DNA of 64,000 nucleotides from an uncultured Pelagibacteraceae bacterium (GCA_902589315.1 CACISK010000003.1:1-64000); one strand, 5' to 3'. Shown: positions 16,463-25,657, counted from the first letter of the stretch. The notes: generated by a model from the letters alone, not told the origin. Numbers and translations: made by a program.

Positions 16463-17023
16463 TTATATTTTTTTTACATATTCCATAGTTCTAGTATCAA
16501 CAATAACTGAGTCACCACTTTCTATAAAAGGGGGTACTTGAATATTTAATCCATTTTTTAAAACAGCTGGTTTATAAGAAGAAGAAACTGTTTGACCTTT
16601 TAAAGCAGCATCAGTTGCTTCTATTACAAAAGTTAATTGATTTGGAAGCAAAATACTTAATGGATTTTCATTGTGAAAACTAATAGTTACCTCTAAATTT
16701 TCAGTGAGCATTTTACCTTTATCACCTACTACATTTTTACTTAAATTAATTTGTTCAAATGAATTGGGATTCATAAAATAATAATTGTTATCATCACTGT
16801 ATAAAAAATTATATTTTTCTTCTTCTAAAGAAGCTTTTTCAACCGTTTCGCTTGATCTAAATCTTTCATTAAGTTTTGTATTTTTAATTAAACTTTTCAT
16901 TTCAACCTGAGCAAAAGCTCCACCTTTCCCAGGCTTTACATGATTGGTTTTTAATACCTCCCACAGATCATCTTTATATTCCAATATCATACCTACTCTT
17001 ATTTCTGTTGCATTAATTTTCAT
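16463..17023 (-). CDS. efp: Elongation factor P
   Basis: Translation factor that relieves ribosome stalling at polyproline. Seen: an N-terminal KOW-like domain with the loop KPGKGGAF carrying the conserved Lys33 that is beta-lysylated by EpmA in many bacteria, and a C-terminal OB domain ending in DTRTMEYV. 186 residues, normal length. Its ATG shares ATGA with the upstream thiE stop, so the two are probably translationally coupled. Confidence 0.95.
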   Translation of the reverse strand: MKINATEIRVGMILEYKDDLWEVLKTNHVKPGKGGAFAQVEMKSLIKNTKLNERFRSSETVEKASLEEEKYNFLYSDDNNYYFMNPNSFEQINLSKNVVGDKGKMLTENLEVTISFHNENPLSILLPNQLTFVIEATDAALKGQTVSSSYKPAVLKNGLNIQVPPFIESGDSVIVDTRTMEYVKKI

Positions 17024-17637
17024 ACGAAATTATTTATTGCTTTATGTGGTTTAAATTTTTTATTGTTCCAAATGTAGCCTGAAATAGCTAAAAAATCTGC
17101 TTTATTCAATAATAGTTTTTTGTAATTTTTTTCATTGACTCCCCCAATGGCTACAATAGGCAGATTAATGGACTTTTTAATTTTTTTTAAAGTTTTGACG
17201 TCTGCTTTATGTATCACTTTTTTAGTTTTAGTTTTATAAAATGCTCCTAAAGCAATATAATCAGCACCATTTAATAAAGCATTTCGGGCAAGTTTAATTG
17301 AATTATGACACGTAACTCCAATTATTTTATTCTTTAAAATTTTTTTTGCTTCTAAAATATTAATGTCCTTTTGACCTAAATGACAACCATGTGCGTTGAC
17401 TTTTAATGCAAGGTTTGGATTATCATTAATAATAAATTTTACTTTATTTTTTTTGCAAATTTTTAATATTTTTTTTGCTATAGTAACTTTTTTCTTAATA
17501 CTTCCTTTTTTTAGTCTTAATTGAAAAAATTTTACTTTTTTTGATCTTAAAACCAAATTTAAGCTATTATAGAATGACTCATTCTCAATTTTATTTGGAG
17601 ATATTAAATAAATGAATTTCTTATTATAAATTTTCAA
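17020..17637 (-). CDS. thiE: Thiamine-phosphate synthase
   Basis: Joins HMP pyrophosphate with a thiazole phosphate to give thiamine phosphate. Seen TIM-barrel motifs: FFQLRLK, FIINDNPNLALKV, GCHLGQKD, IGVTCHN, DYIALGAFYKTKTK and LPIVAIGGV, the last being the phosphate site. The frame opens at 17712 inside the aldolase gene, but the extra 25 residues do not fit the family; a TTG at 17637 gives about 205 residues and a 14-base overlap. TenI-like assignment is an alternative, though GVTCH and GQKD favour ThiE. It stands between fba and efp, away from other thiamine genes. Confidence 0.75.
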   Translation of the reverse strand: MKIYNKKFIYLISPNKIENESFYNSLNLVLRSKKVKFFQLRLKKGSIKKKVTIAKKILKICKKNKVKFIINDNPNLALKVNAHGCHLGQKDINILEAKKILKNKIIGVTCHNSIKLARNALLNGADYIALGAFYKTKTKKVIHKADVKTLKKIKKSINLPIVAIGGVNEKNYKKLLLNKADFLAISGYIWNNKKFKPHKAINNFV

Positions 17638-18634
17638 GATTTTCTGACCATTTTCCTTGTGCAGCCAAAGTACACATTTTAGCTCTATGATCAAATACTT
17701 CCTGAGTTCCATTTATATTATTTATATCTTTTGACCAAAATTTTAGCGCACTTTGTTGTAAGGCTCTTCCATAAGAATAAGTCATTATAAAACCTGTATT
17801 ATTTTTGATATTTATTTGGTTAAGATTTGTTGTTGCTTCTATTTCGCTTTGACCTCCTGAAAGAAATGCTATACCAGGAACAGATGAGGGCACGTTATTT
17901 TTCAAACAATCTAAAGTAAGTTCTGCTATCTCCTCGTTAGAGATTTTTTCATTAGAATTTTCTCCAGGTAAAATCATATTTGGTTTTAATATTGTACCTT
18001 TTAAATCAACATTGTTTAATTCTAACTCTTCATAGCATTTTTTTATTACTTCAGACGTTATGTTCAGACAATCTTTTGCAGAATGGTTACCATTCATTAA
18101 AACCTCTGGTTCTATTATAGGAACCATTCCTGACTCCTGTACTAATGCAGCATATCTAGCTAATGCATGAGCATTTGCTGAGATTGATAGTTTGCTTGGA
18201 TATTTGTCAGATATCGAGTATACACCTCTCCATTTTGTAAATCTTGCTCCAAGTTTATAATAATCTTTTAGTCTTTCTCTCAAACCATCTAAACCTTCAG
18301 TAACTTTTTCTTCTTTAGACCCAGCTAATATTTTAGCCCCAGTATCAACTTTAATTCCAGTTAATGATCCATTCGAATGTATTAGTTCAGGTATAGTTTC
18401 TCCATTAGAAGTTGTTTGTCTAATAGTTTCGTCATATAGTATTACTCCCCCAATACAGTCTTTCATGGATGATGACGAAAAAAGAGTCTGTCTGAAAAGA
18501 AGTCTATTATTTTCATCAGAAATTACATTTACTGAGTCTAATCTTTTTGTCATTGTTGATGTACTTTCATCAGCTGCAAGAATACCTTTACCTTTTGATA
18601 ATATTTTTAACGCAATTTCGTGTAGTTCAGACAT
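17624..18634 (-). CDS. fbaB: Fructose-bisphosphate aldolase, class I
   Basis: Schiff-base aldolase interconverting fructose 1,6-bisphosphate with dihydroxyacetone phosphate and glyceraldehyde 3-phosphate. Seen: GILAADEST near 17-25, FTKWRGVY near 136-143, IEPEVL near 178, the Schiff-base lysine in GTILKPNM near residue 217, and FLSGGQSE near 258. 336 residues, like animal and plant class I enzymes. Metal-ligand histidines of class II are absent. It abuts pgk with no gap and lies in a tkt-gap-pgk-fba operon. Confidence 0.95.
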   Translation of the reverse strand: MSELHEIALKILSKGKGILAADESTSTMTKRLDSVNVISDENNRLLFRQTLFSSSSMKDCIGGVILYDETIRQTTSNGETIPELIHSNGSLTGIKVDTGAKILAGSKEEKVTEGLDGLRERLKDYYKLGARFTKWRGVYSISDKYPSKLSISANAHALARYAALVQESGMVPIIEPEVLMNGNHSAKDCLNITSEVIKKCYEELELNNVDLKGTILKPNMILPGENSNEKISNEEIAELTLDCLKNNVPSSVPGIAFLSGGQSEIEATTNLNQINIKNNTGFIMTYSYGRALQQSALKFWSKDINNINGTQEVFDHRAKMCTLAAQGKWSENLENL

Positions 18635-19807
18635 CTAATTTAATGCTTTTATACCAGGGAGAACTTTACCTTCAAGAAATTCTAAAAAAGCTCCACCTGC
18701 AGTTGAAACAAAATCGAATTTATTATTTATATTAAGTGAATTAATTACTGCTACTGTATCTCCTCCACCAACAACTGAAAATATTTTGTCCCCTCTGTTA
18801 GCTATATATTTTGCTATCTCTAAGCTCCCTAATGAAAAATTCTCATTTTCAAAGTAACCTAATGGTCCGTTCCATAATATTGTAGAGGAATCATCAATAA
18901 CTTTTTTTATTTCAACTAATGTTTTTGATCCTACATCGAGTATTATATCATCATCTTCAATATCTTTAAAATCTTTCTCAAAAGATTTATCATTCAATTT
19001 TTTTCCAATTTTAACATCTTTTGGAAAATATATTTTACATTTATTTTTTTCAGCATATGTGAATATTTCTTGAATTATGTAATCAATATTTTTTTCATAT
19101 ATAGAGTTGCCAATTTTTAAACCTTTGTATTTCAGTATATTATTGGCCATAGCACCAACTATGATAATGCTATTAAATTTTGGTATTAAATTTTTTATTA
19201 TATTTATTTTTGAAGATATTTTAGATCCACCAATTATACATGTTATAGGCTTTTTAATTTCAGAAGTTATCTTATTAAGAGCATTTACTTCCGCATTGAT
19301 TTGTATTCCGCTATACGATGGAATATACTTTGTTATTTTTGATACAGAAGCATGATCTCTATGTGAACACGAAAATGCATCATTAACATATATTTCACCT
19401 AAGCTTGCTAATTTTTTTGAAAATTTATCATCATTGGCTTCTTCTTCGGGATAAAATCTAATATTTTCAAGTAGTACCAAATCATCATTTGAATTCTTAA
19501 AAATATCCTCTTTATGCAAATTAAAAATGTTATCTTTAAGTAATGATACTTCTTTTTTAATCTTATTTTTTATATACAAAGAAACCAAATCTAGAGAAAG
19601 TTCCTTAACTATTTTACCTTTTGGTCTTCCAACATGAGATACTATTATAATCTTAGCTTTTTTTTTTAATAAAAATTCTAGTGTAGGTATAACCTTATCA
19701 ATTCGGTTAGTATCTTGTATTTTTCCATTTTTTATTGGAACATTTAAATCAAGTCTAAGAATTACACTTTTATTTTCAATGCTTTCTATATTTTCAATGG
19801 ATTTCAT
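18635..19807 (-). CDS. pgk: Phosphoglycerate kinase
   Basis: Interconverts 1,3-bisphosphoglycerate plus ADP with 3-phosphoglycerate plus ATP. Seen: LRLDLNVPI near 18, SHVGRPKG near 57-64, LLENIRFYPEEE near 109-120, YVNDAFSCSHRDHAS, and the C-terminal nucleotide site with WNGPLGYFE and VGGGDTVA. 390 residues, full length. Start overlaps the gap stop by one base, so it is co-translated with gap. Confidence 0.96.
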   Translation of the reverse strand: MKSIENIESIENKSVILRLDLNVPIKNGKIQDTNRIDKVIPTLEFLLKKKAKIIIVSHVGRPKGKIVKELSLDLVSLYIKNKIKKEVSLLKDNIFNLHKEDIFKNSNDDLVLLENIRFYPEEEANDDKFSKKLASLGEIYVNDAFSCSHRDHASVSKITKYIPSYSGIQINAEVNALNKITSEIKKPITCIIGGSKISSKINIIKNLIPKFNSIIIVGAMANNILKYKGLKIGNSIYEKNIDYIIQEIFTYAEKNKCKIYFPKDVKIGKKLNDKSFEKDFKDIEDDDIILDVGSKTLVEIKKVIDDSSTILWNGPLGYFENENFSLGSLEIAKYIANRGDKIFSVVGGGDTVAVINSLNINNKFDFVSTAGGAFLEFLEGKVLPGIKALN

Positions 19808-20814
19808 TATTTGATCTTGCTTACATAATAAGCGATATCACACATTCTGTTTGAAAAGCCCCATTCATTATCATACCAAGCTGAAATTTTTCCCATTTTA
19901 TTGCCTACCACATTAGTAAGCGATAAGTCTATGATTGCAGATGAACTATTGTGATTAAAATCAACTGAGACTAGTTTCTCATATGTAACATTTAGAATAT
20001 TTTTAAGTTTCGTTCTAGATGCTGAAAACAAAGATTTATTTAATTCTTTTACGGTAATATTTTTTTTTACATTAAATACAAATTCTATTAATGAAACATT
20101 TGGTGTTGGCACTCTCATTGCCACCCCTTCTAGCTTACCTTTCAATGATGGTATAATTTCACCTATAGCTTTTGATGCTCCAGTAGATGTGGGAACAATT
20201 GATTGACTTGCAGATCTCGCTCTTCTTGGATCTTTGTGAGAATTATCTAATATTCTTTGATCGCTTGTAAATGAATGTATGGTCGTCATAAATCCGTTAA
20301 GAATTATAAAATTTTTATTAATTACGTCTGCAACGGGAGCCAAACAGTTTGTTGTGCAAGAAGCTGCTGAAATAATTCTATCATTCTTGTTTATCTTCTT
20401 ATGATTTACGCCAAAAACTATAGTTTTATCTGCCATTTTACATGGGGCTGATACAATAACTTTTTTTACTCCATTTTTTATATGTGGTAGTAATTGAGCT
20501 TTAGAATTAAACTTACCTGTGCACTCGAAAACATAATCAACACCATATTTTTTCCACTTTATGTCATTAATCATAGAATGCCGGGTGTAAGATATTTTTT
20601 CTTTATTTATTTTTATATAATTCTCTCCAGATTTTATGAGAGAACTAAAATTACCATGAATTGAGTCATATTTTAATAAATTTGCACAAATTTCAGAACT
20701 CGATTTATTATTAATATGTTTGATAATTATTTTACCTTTGTGCTTTTCATAAATTGATCTCACAATCATTCTGCCAATTCTTCCCATACCGTTAATACCA
20801 ACTTTTATCGTCAT
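19807..20814 (-). CDS. gap: Glyceraldehyde-3-phosphate dehydrogenase
   Basis: Phosphorylating GAPDH of glycolysis/gluconeogenesis. Seen: Rossmann motif NGMGRIGR at 8-15, the catalytic Cys153 in SAASCTTNC, GASKAIGE near 210, and WYDNEWGFSNRM near the C terminus. 335 residues. The position that is usually an Asp at the end of the second beta strand (IND in NAD-specific enzymes) reads INN here near residues 34-36, which might relax cofactor choice. Overlaps tkt by 4 bases (ATGA). Confidence 0.95.
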   Translation of the reverse strand: MTIKVGINGMGRIGRMIVRSIYEKHKGKIIIKHINNKSSSEICANLLKYDSIHGNFSSLIKSGENYIKINKEKISYTRHSMINDIKWKKYGVDYVFECTGKFNSKAQLLPHIKNGVKKVIVSAPCKMADKTIVFGVNHKKINKNDRIISAASCTTNCLAPVADVINKNFIILNGFMTTIHSFTSDQRILDNSHKDPRRARSASQSIVPTSTGASKAIGEIIPSLKGKLEGVAMRVPTPNVSLIEFVFNVKKNITVKELNKSLFSASRTKLKNILNVTYEKLVSVDFNHNSSSAIIDLSLTNVVGNKMGKISAWYDNEWGFSNRMCDIAYYVSKIK

Positions 20815-22766
20815 TTTTTTATATAAAATTTAATTTTTTTACTAATTTTTTCACTACTTAAACCAAAATGATCATAGACTTTTTTGTAAGGGGCACTTTT
20901 ACCAAAGTCCTCTATTGAAAAAGACAAGCCTTTTTCAATATACTTTTCCCAAGACATTTTCGAACCTGCCTCAATTGCAAAAGTGTTTTTGCTTTCTTTT
21001 AAGATTTTATTTTTATAACTTTTGTTTTGTTTGTCAAAAATTTCTTGGCAAGGCATTGAAATTACTTTTGAATAAATTTTTTGTTTGGCCAATTTATGAC
21101 TAGTCTCAATTGCAAGATTGACTTCTGATCCTGAAGCTAAAATAGTTAAATTTATATTTTTTCCAGTCCTCATAACCTCGTAAGCTCCCATAGAGCATTG
21201 ATTTTTTTTACTAAAGCTATTTCTTATGGGTTTTAAGTTTTGTCTGGTTAAGGCTAATATGCTTGGTGTTTTGTTGCTGTTTAAAGCAATATCCCAACAT
21301 TCAATTGTTTCGGTTTGATCCGCTGGTCTTAAAACATTTAAGTTTGGAATAGATCTTAAAGCAGCAAGTTGTTCTACAGGTTGATGCGTAGGCCCATCTT
21401 CTCCTAGTCCTATTGAGTCATGTGTCATTATATAAATTACCTTCTGTTTCATTATAGCAGATAGTCTTATTGAAGGTTTGCAATAGTCTGAAAATATTAG
21501 AAAAGTACCTCCGTAAGGAATAAAATTACTATGAAGAGCTAATCCATTCATTATTCCACTCATTGCGTGCTCTCTAACGCCATAGTGAATATAATTACCG
21601 TCAAAGTTACTTGAATTTATAATTTTATGTAACTTAGTTTTTGTATTGTTTGATCCCGCTAAATCAGCAGAGCCACCAATTAAAGTATTTCTCTCTTTTA
21701 GTATATATGATAAAAACTCTTCAGAGGATTTTCTTGTAGCTATAGTCTTTAAATTTTTTATTGCATCTTTTTTTTGTTTTACAATTGAACTTGAGAATTT
21801 ATTTTTTATGATATTTTTAAATCTTATCTTGTGTTTATTAAAAGTTTTAGTCCATATTTTTTCTTTTTTAGCACCTTTTTCTCCGATTTTCCTCCAATCA
21901 GTTAAAATTTTTTGAGGTATTTTAAAAGGTTTATAATTCCAATCTAATTTTTTTCTCACTAACCTAATTTCATCATTTCCAAGAGGACTTCCATGAGAAG
22001 AGGCCTTTCCACTTTTATTTGGAGATCCAAATCCTATTTTTGTTTTACACGAAATCACTGTTGGTTTTTTTGATGTTTGCGCTTTTTTTAAAGCATTGTA
22101 AATTTCTCTATAATTATGCCCATTTATTAAAATATAATTCCATCCATAGCTTTTAAATCTGTTTTTATAATCATCTGAGACTGCCAAACTAGTGGGACCA
22201 TCTATTGAAATGGAATTATTATCAAAAAGCATTATAAGATTATTAAGTTTAAGGTGACCAGCTAAACTCATTGCTTCATGGCTAATTCCTTCCATCAGGC
22301 AGCCATCACCAGCCAAGACATATGTTTTGTGATTTATTAAATTACTTCCCAATTTTTTCTTTAAAATTTCTTCTGCTATTGCAAAACCTACTGAATTTGC
22401 AATTCCTTGACCTAAAGGACCAGTTGTTGTTTCAATACCTGAGTTTGGGTGATACTCTGGGTGTCCAGCACAAATCGAATTTAATTGTCTAAATTTTTTG
22501 ATGTCGTTAAGTGATACACTTTTATATCCAGTAAGGTACAAAAGCGAGTAAAGCAACATTGATCCGTGTCCAGCTGACAAAATAAATCTATCTCTATTAA
22601 TCCAGTTTGGATTTTTTGGATTAAATTTTAGGAAATACTTAAATAAAATTGTTGCAACATCAGCCATCCCCATTGGCATGCCTGGATGACCAGAATTAGC
22701 GTTTTGAACCGCATCCATTGATAAAAAACGAATAGCATTTGACAAATTTTTTTCTATATTTTTCAA
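20811..22766 (-). CDS. tkt: Transketolase
   Basis: Thiamine-diphosphate enzyme of the pentose phosphate pathway moving two-carbon units. Seen: SGHPGMPMG near 25-33, GHGSMLLYSLLYL near 69, the ThDP motif GDGCLMEG near 154-161 running to the NN of FDNNSIS, TGPLGQG, and the pyrimidine domain with GVREHAM near 398 and HDSIGLGEDGPTHQPVEQ near 446. 651 residues. The start is TTG at 22766 and no Shine-Dalgarno is visible; TTG at 22745 is an alternative. First gene of the tkt-gap-pgk-fba group. Confidence 0.95.
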   Translation of the reverse strand: MKNIEKNLSNAIRFLSMDAVQNANSGHPGMPMGMADVATILFKYFLKFNPKNPNWINRDRFILSAGHGSMLLYSLLYLTGYKSVSLNDIKKFRQLNSICAGHPEYHPNSGIETTTGPLGQGIANSVGFAIAEEILKKKLGSNLINHKTYVLAGDGCLMEGISHEAMSLAGHLKLNNLIMLFDNNSISIDGPTSLAVSDDYKNRFKSYGWNYILINGHNYREIYNALKKAQTSKKPTVISCKTKIGFGSPNKSGKASSHGSPLGNDEIRLVRKKLDWNYKPFKIPQKILTDWRKIGEKGAKKEKIWTKTFNKHKIRFKNIIKNKFSSSIVKQKKDAIKNLKTIATRKSSEEFLSYILKERNTLIGGSADLAGSNNTKTKLHKIINSSNFDGNYIHYGVREHAMSGIMNGLALHSNFIPYGGTFLIFSDYCKPSIRLSAIMKQKVIYIMTHDSIGLGEDGPTHQPVEQLAALRSIPNLNVLRPADQTETIECWDIALNSNKTPSILALTRQNLKPIRNSFSKKNQCSMGAYEVMRTGKNINLTILASGSEVNLAIETSHKLAKQKIYSKVISMPCQEIFDKQNKSYKNKILKESKNTFAIEAGSKMSWEKYIEKGLSFSIEDFGKSAPYKKVYDHFGLSSEKISKKIKFYIKK

Positions 22767-22818
22767 AAAGTATCCTATCTAGACTTAGGTGATTCAATTT
22801 ATTAATATAGATATATAT

Positions 22819-23142
22819 ATGAAAAACATTGACGAAAAAGAAAAAAAATTAAAAGATACTTTAAAAAAATTAAGAGAGATAAACATTCAAGATAATGAAG
22901 AATTAAATAAAGCTACAATTTTAAAAGATCAAAAAAATCAATTAGAAATTGAAAAAAATCAAATAATTAAATCTTTGCAAAGCTTAGAGGAAGAAAACTT
23001 AAAACTTAAAAGTCAAATAAATGAATTAAAAAAGGATTACGAAAATTCAAAAAGAAAAGAAAATCAATTTACTCAAAAAATTGATGAATTAAATCAAGAA
23101 ACAGATAGTTTATTGGAAGAAATAGATAAATGGCAAATGTAA
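22819..23142 (+). CDS. Small coiled-coil protein beside zapA
   Basis: A 107-residue protein that is almost wholly a charged coiled coil, rich in Lys, Glu, Asn and Leu with heptad-like spacing, for example SLQSLEEENLKLKSQI near residues 56-71. No membrane segment. A longer start at 22789 exists but ATG 22819 begins a normal reading. It overlaps zapA by 13 bases. Alphaproteobacteria often have a DUF4164-like coiled-coil gene at this place, which I take as the likely family. A part in cell division is inference from zapA. Confidence 0.65.
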   Translation: MKNIDEKEKKLKDTLKKLREINIQDNEELNKATILKDQKNQLEIEKNQIIKSLQSLEEENLKLKSQINELKKDYENSKRKENQFTQKIDELNQETDSLLEEIDKWQM

Positions 23143-23573
23143 ATATAAAATTTAATGGTAAAGAATATCTGTTATCCTGTGAAGATGGACAAGAAGAACA
23201 CTTAGAAGAATTATCTTTGAATTTAAATAAAAAATTCAATGAACTAAAATTTGATCTTGGAAATATTGGAGAGAATAAATTATTACTAATATCTTCTATC
23301 AAAGTTATGGATGAGTATTTTGAAACCAAGAAACAAGTTGAGTTACAAAAAGAAGAACTTAAAAAATTAAAAGAAAAATTCAAAGAATTAAAATCATTAG
23401 TTTACCAATACAAGGAGAATAAAGAAAATGAAATTAAAAATTTGAGTTCAACACAAGAAGAACTTATGACTGAAATTGAAAACTATAAAATAAATTATGA
23501 AAATTTAATCGACAAAGTAACTTTGGAAATCGAAGACTTTGTCAAAAAAAATAATTCGAACACATCTGTTTGA
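23130..23573 (+). CDS. zapA: Cell division protein ZapA
   Basis: FtsZ-associated factor that bundles protofilaments at midcell. Seen: a short N-terminal globular part with VNIKFNGKEYLLSCEDGQEEHL-type wording (typical ZapA: I-x-GKEY-L-C-x-G-EE-L) and a long C-terminal coiled coil from about residue 60. 147 residues, a little longer than the family because of the extended coil. Sits between the coiled-coil gene and 5-formyl-THF cyclo-ligase, the standard alphaproteobacterial order. Confidence 0.85.
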   Translation: MANVNIKFNGKEYLLSCEDGQEEHLEELSLNLNKKFNELKFDLGNIGENKLLLISSIKVMDEYFETKKQVELQKEELKKLKEKFKELKSLVYQYKENKENEIKNLSSTQEELMTEIENYKINYENLIDKVTLEIEDFVKKNNSNTSV

Positions 23574-23583
23574 TAAGTTATCA

Positions 23584-24129
23584 GTGTCAAAATTCAAACT
23601 AAGAAAAAAAATTATTAATATTAGAAAAAAAAAATATTTTGAAATTAATATAGGCAATAATATAATAGACAATTTATCTAATAAAATTTATTTATCAAAA
23701 AATAAAATTATTGGAGGATATTTTCCAATAAAATTTGAAATCGATTGTTTGCAAATACTTAAAAATTTTTATTCTAAGGGTTATGGTATTTCGTTGCCAA
23801 TTATAAAAAGAAATCATCAAATGGATTTTTATAGATGGGAAATTTATGATCCTTTAACAATAAGCTCATTTGGAATTCCTCAGCCACTAAAATTAAAAAA
23901 AGTATACCCAGATATAATATTTGTACCAATGGTTGCATTTGATAAATACAGGAATAGAATTGGCTACGGTGGCGGATTTTATGATAGATATTTAGAAAAA
24001 ATTTCTCAAATTAAAAAGTGTATAACAATTGGCTTAGCTTTTTCACATCAAAAAGTTAATAAAATTAAAGTTGAAAATTTTGATAGAAAATTAGATTTAA
24101 TTTTGACAGAAAAATTAATGCAAAAATGA
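23584..24129 (+). CDS. 5-formyltetrahydrofolate cyclo-ligase
   Basis: ATP-dependent conversion of 5-formyl-THF to 5,10-methenyl-THF, a folate repair step. Seen: LRKKI at the N terminus, KIIGGYFPIKFEID, the phosphate-binding signature GYGGGFYDRYL near residue 140, and a C-terminal LILTE. The frame opens at TTG 23539 inside zapA; GTG 23584, giving about 181 residues, fits the family better but the true start is uncertain. Its TGA shares ATGA with the next gene. Confidence 0.88.
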   Translation: MSKFKLRKKIINIRKKKYFEINIGNNIIDNLSNKIYLSKNKIIGGYFPIKFEIDCLQILKNFYSKGYGISLPIIKRNHQMDFYRWEIYDPLTISSFGIPQPLKLKKVYPDIIFVPMVAFDKYRNRIGYGGGFYDRYLEKISQIKKCITIGLAFSHQKVNKIKVENFDRKLDLILTEKLMQK

Positions 24130-24932
24130 AGATTTTATTTTTAGGTGATATAGTTGGATACGCAGGCTTTGAATCAGTAAAAAAAAACTTACCAAATATA
24201 ATCAAAAAAAAAGGTATAGATTTTGTTTGTGTTAACGGCGAAAATGCGGCCAGTGAAGGTGTGGGTCTAACTGAAAATATTGCTAATGAACTTTTTAATG
24301 CAGGAGTAGATGTAATTACAACAGGAAATCATGTATGGGATCAAAAAGAAATTTATGAATTTATAAAAACTGAGAAAAAATTATTAAGACCAATAAATAT
24401 GATTGGAAATTTACCAGGTAAAGGTTTTTCCATATTCAATTCAAAGAAAAATATGAAAGTTGGAGTATTAAATCTTATGGGTAACGTTTTTATGAAGAAA
24501 TGTGATGATGTTTTCAAAATTGCTACTGAATTTATTGCACAAAAAAAAATTTCAAAAGACTATGATTTTTTAATAGTGGATTTTCATGGAGAAATAACAA
24601 GTGAAAAAATGGCTATGGGAAATCTATTTGATGGATATGCAACTTTAGTTGTAGGTACCCACACACACGTACCAACAAATGATGCAAGAGTTCTAAAAAA
24701 TGGAACAAGCTATATTACCGATGCCGGAATGTGTGGTGACTATGATTCGGTTATTGGTATGAATGCACAAAATTCAATTAATAGATTTTTAAAAAAAGAT
24801 GCTAAAAAACATTTCCCTGCCAATGGAGAGGCATCTCTGAGCGGGGTAGTTGTAGATTGCGATGTAAGAAATGGACTTGCAAAAAATATAGAAAGCTTCA
24901 TTTTTGGTGGAAGTTTAAAAAACATAAATTAA
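24126..24932 (+). CDS. YmdB-family metallophosphoesterase (TIGR00282 type)
   Basis: Dimetal phosphoesterase; family members hydrolyse 2',3'- or 3',5'-cyclic nucleotides. Seen: metal ligands in LFLGDIVG near 4-11, CVNGENAA near 36-43, TTGNHVWD near 65-72, DFHGE near 150, and GTHTHVPTND near 177-186. 268 residues, full length. It overlaps the cyclo-ligase by 4 bases and ends 2 bases before yebC. The cellular role in SAR11 is unknown; RNA turnover or signalling would be guesses. Confidence 0.88.
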   Translation: MKILFLGDIVGYAGFESVKKNLPNIIKKKGIDFVCVNGENAASEGVGLTENIANELFNAGVDVITTGNHVWDQKEIYEFIKTEKKLLRPINMIGNLPGKGFSIFNSKKNMKVGVLNLMGNVFMKKCDDVFKIATEFIAQKKISKDYDFLIVDFHGEITSEKMAMGNLFDGYATLVVGTHTHVPTNDARVLKNGTSYITDAGMCGDYDSVIGMNAQNSINRFLKKDAKKHFPANGEASLSGVVVDCDVRNGLAKNIESFIFGGSLKNIN

Positions 24933-24934
24933 TT

Positions 24935-25657
24935 ATGGCTGGACATTCACATTGGGCTGGTATTAAACATAAAAAGGGCAAAGCTGATAAACAGAGATCA
25001 AAAATTTTTTCTAAACTTTCAAGAGAGATCACTGTAGCCGCAAAACTAGGAGATAAGAACCCCGATATGAATTCAAGACTTAGGTCGGCAATACAAGCAG
25101 CTAGATCAGCTAACATGCCAAAAGAAAATATTGAGAGAGCAATCGAAAAATCTTCTAATAATGATCAATCAAATTTTGAAAATATTAGATATGAAGGTTT
25201 TGGACCGAGTAAATCCGCTGTAATAGTTGAGGCGTTGACTGATAATAAAAATAGAACTGCTTCTAATATGAGAACAATATTTTCGAAAAATAATGGTTCT
25301 TTGGGAACCCAGGGATCTGCATCACATAATTTTCAAAGATTGGGTGTAATTAAAATAGACAAAAATGAAATCGAACATGATAAAATTTTTGAATTAGCAA
25401 TCGATTCGGGTGCTAATGATTGTATTTCTCGTGATGAATTTCATGAAGTACATACTGATATTGATGAAATATATGAGGTAAAAAAAAAATTTGAAAAAGT
25501 TATTGTAAATTTTCTTTCTACTGAAATTGAATGGCTACCCATAAATAAAGTATCTCTTAAAGGTGAAGAAAATCAAAATATGGCAAAATTTTTAGAAACT
25601 CTTGAGGATGAGGATGATGTACAAAATGTTTATACAAATGTTAAATTTGAAAGTTAA
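24935..25657 (+). CDS. yebC: YebC/PmpR-family protein
   Basis: Conserved YebC/PmpR family protein, 240 residues; described as a transcriptional regulator and, more recently, as a translation factor for difficult sequences. Seen: the invariant N terminus MAGHSHWAGIKHKKGKAD, RSAIQAARSANMPKENIERAI, and NKNRTASNMRTIF. The frame runs further upstream but ATG 24935 gives the invariant N terminus. The gene directly precedes the RuvC-like nuclease, the usual yebC-ruvC order. Confidence 0.95.
   Translation: MAGHSHWAGIKHKKGKADKQRSKIFSKLSREITVAAKLGDKNPDMNSRLRSAIQAARSANMPKENIERAIEKSSNNDQSNFENIRYEGFGPSKSAVIVEALTDNKNRTASNMRTIFSKNNGSLGTQGSASHNFQRLGVIKIDKNEIEHDKIFELAIDSGANDCISRDEFHEVHTDIDEIYEVKKKFEKVIVNFLSTEIEWLPINKVSLKGEENQNMAKFLETLEDEDDVQNVYTNVKFES

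Noticed and set aside
22769-22797. TTGAAT-N17-GATACT upstream of tkt as promoter
   Set aside because: The start would fall at or after the TTG used by tkt, so it would need a leaderless or shortened gene. Both boxes are weak (4 of 6). I left it out of the features.
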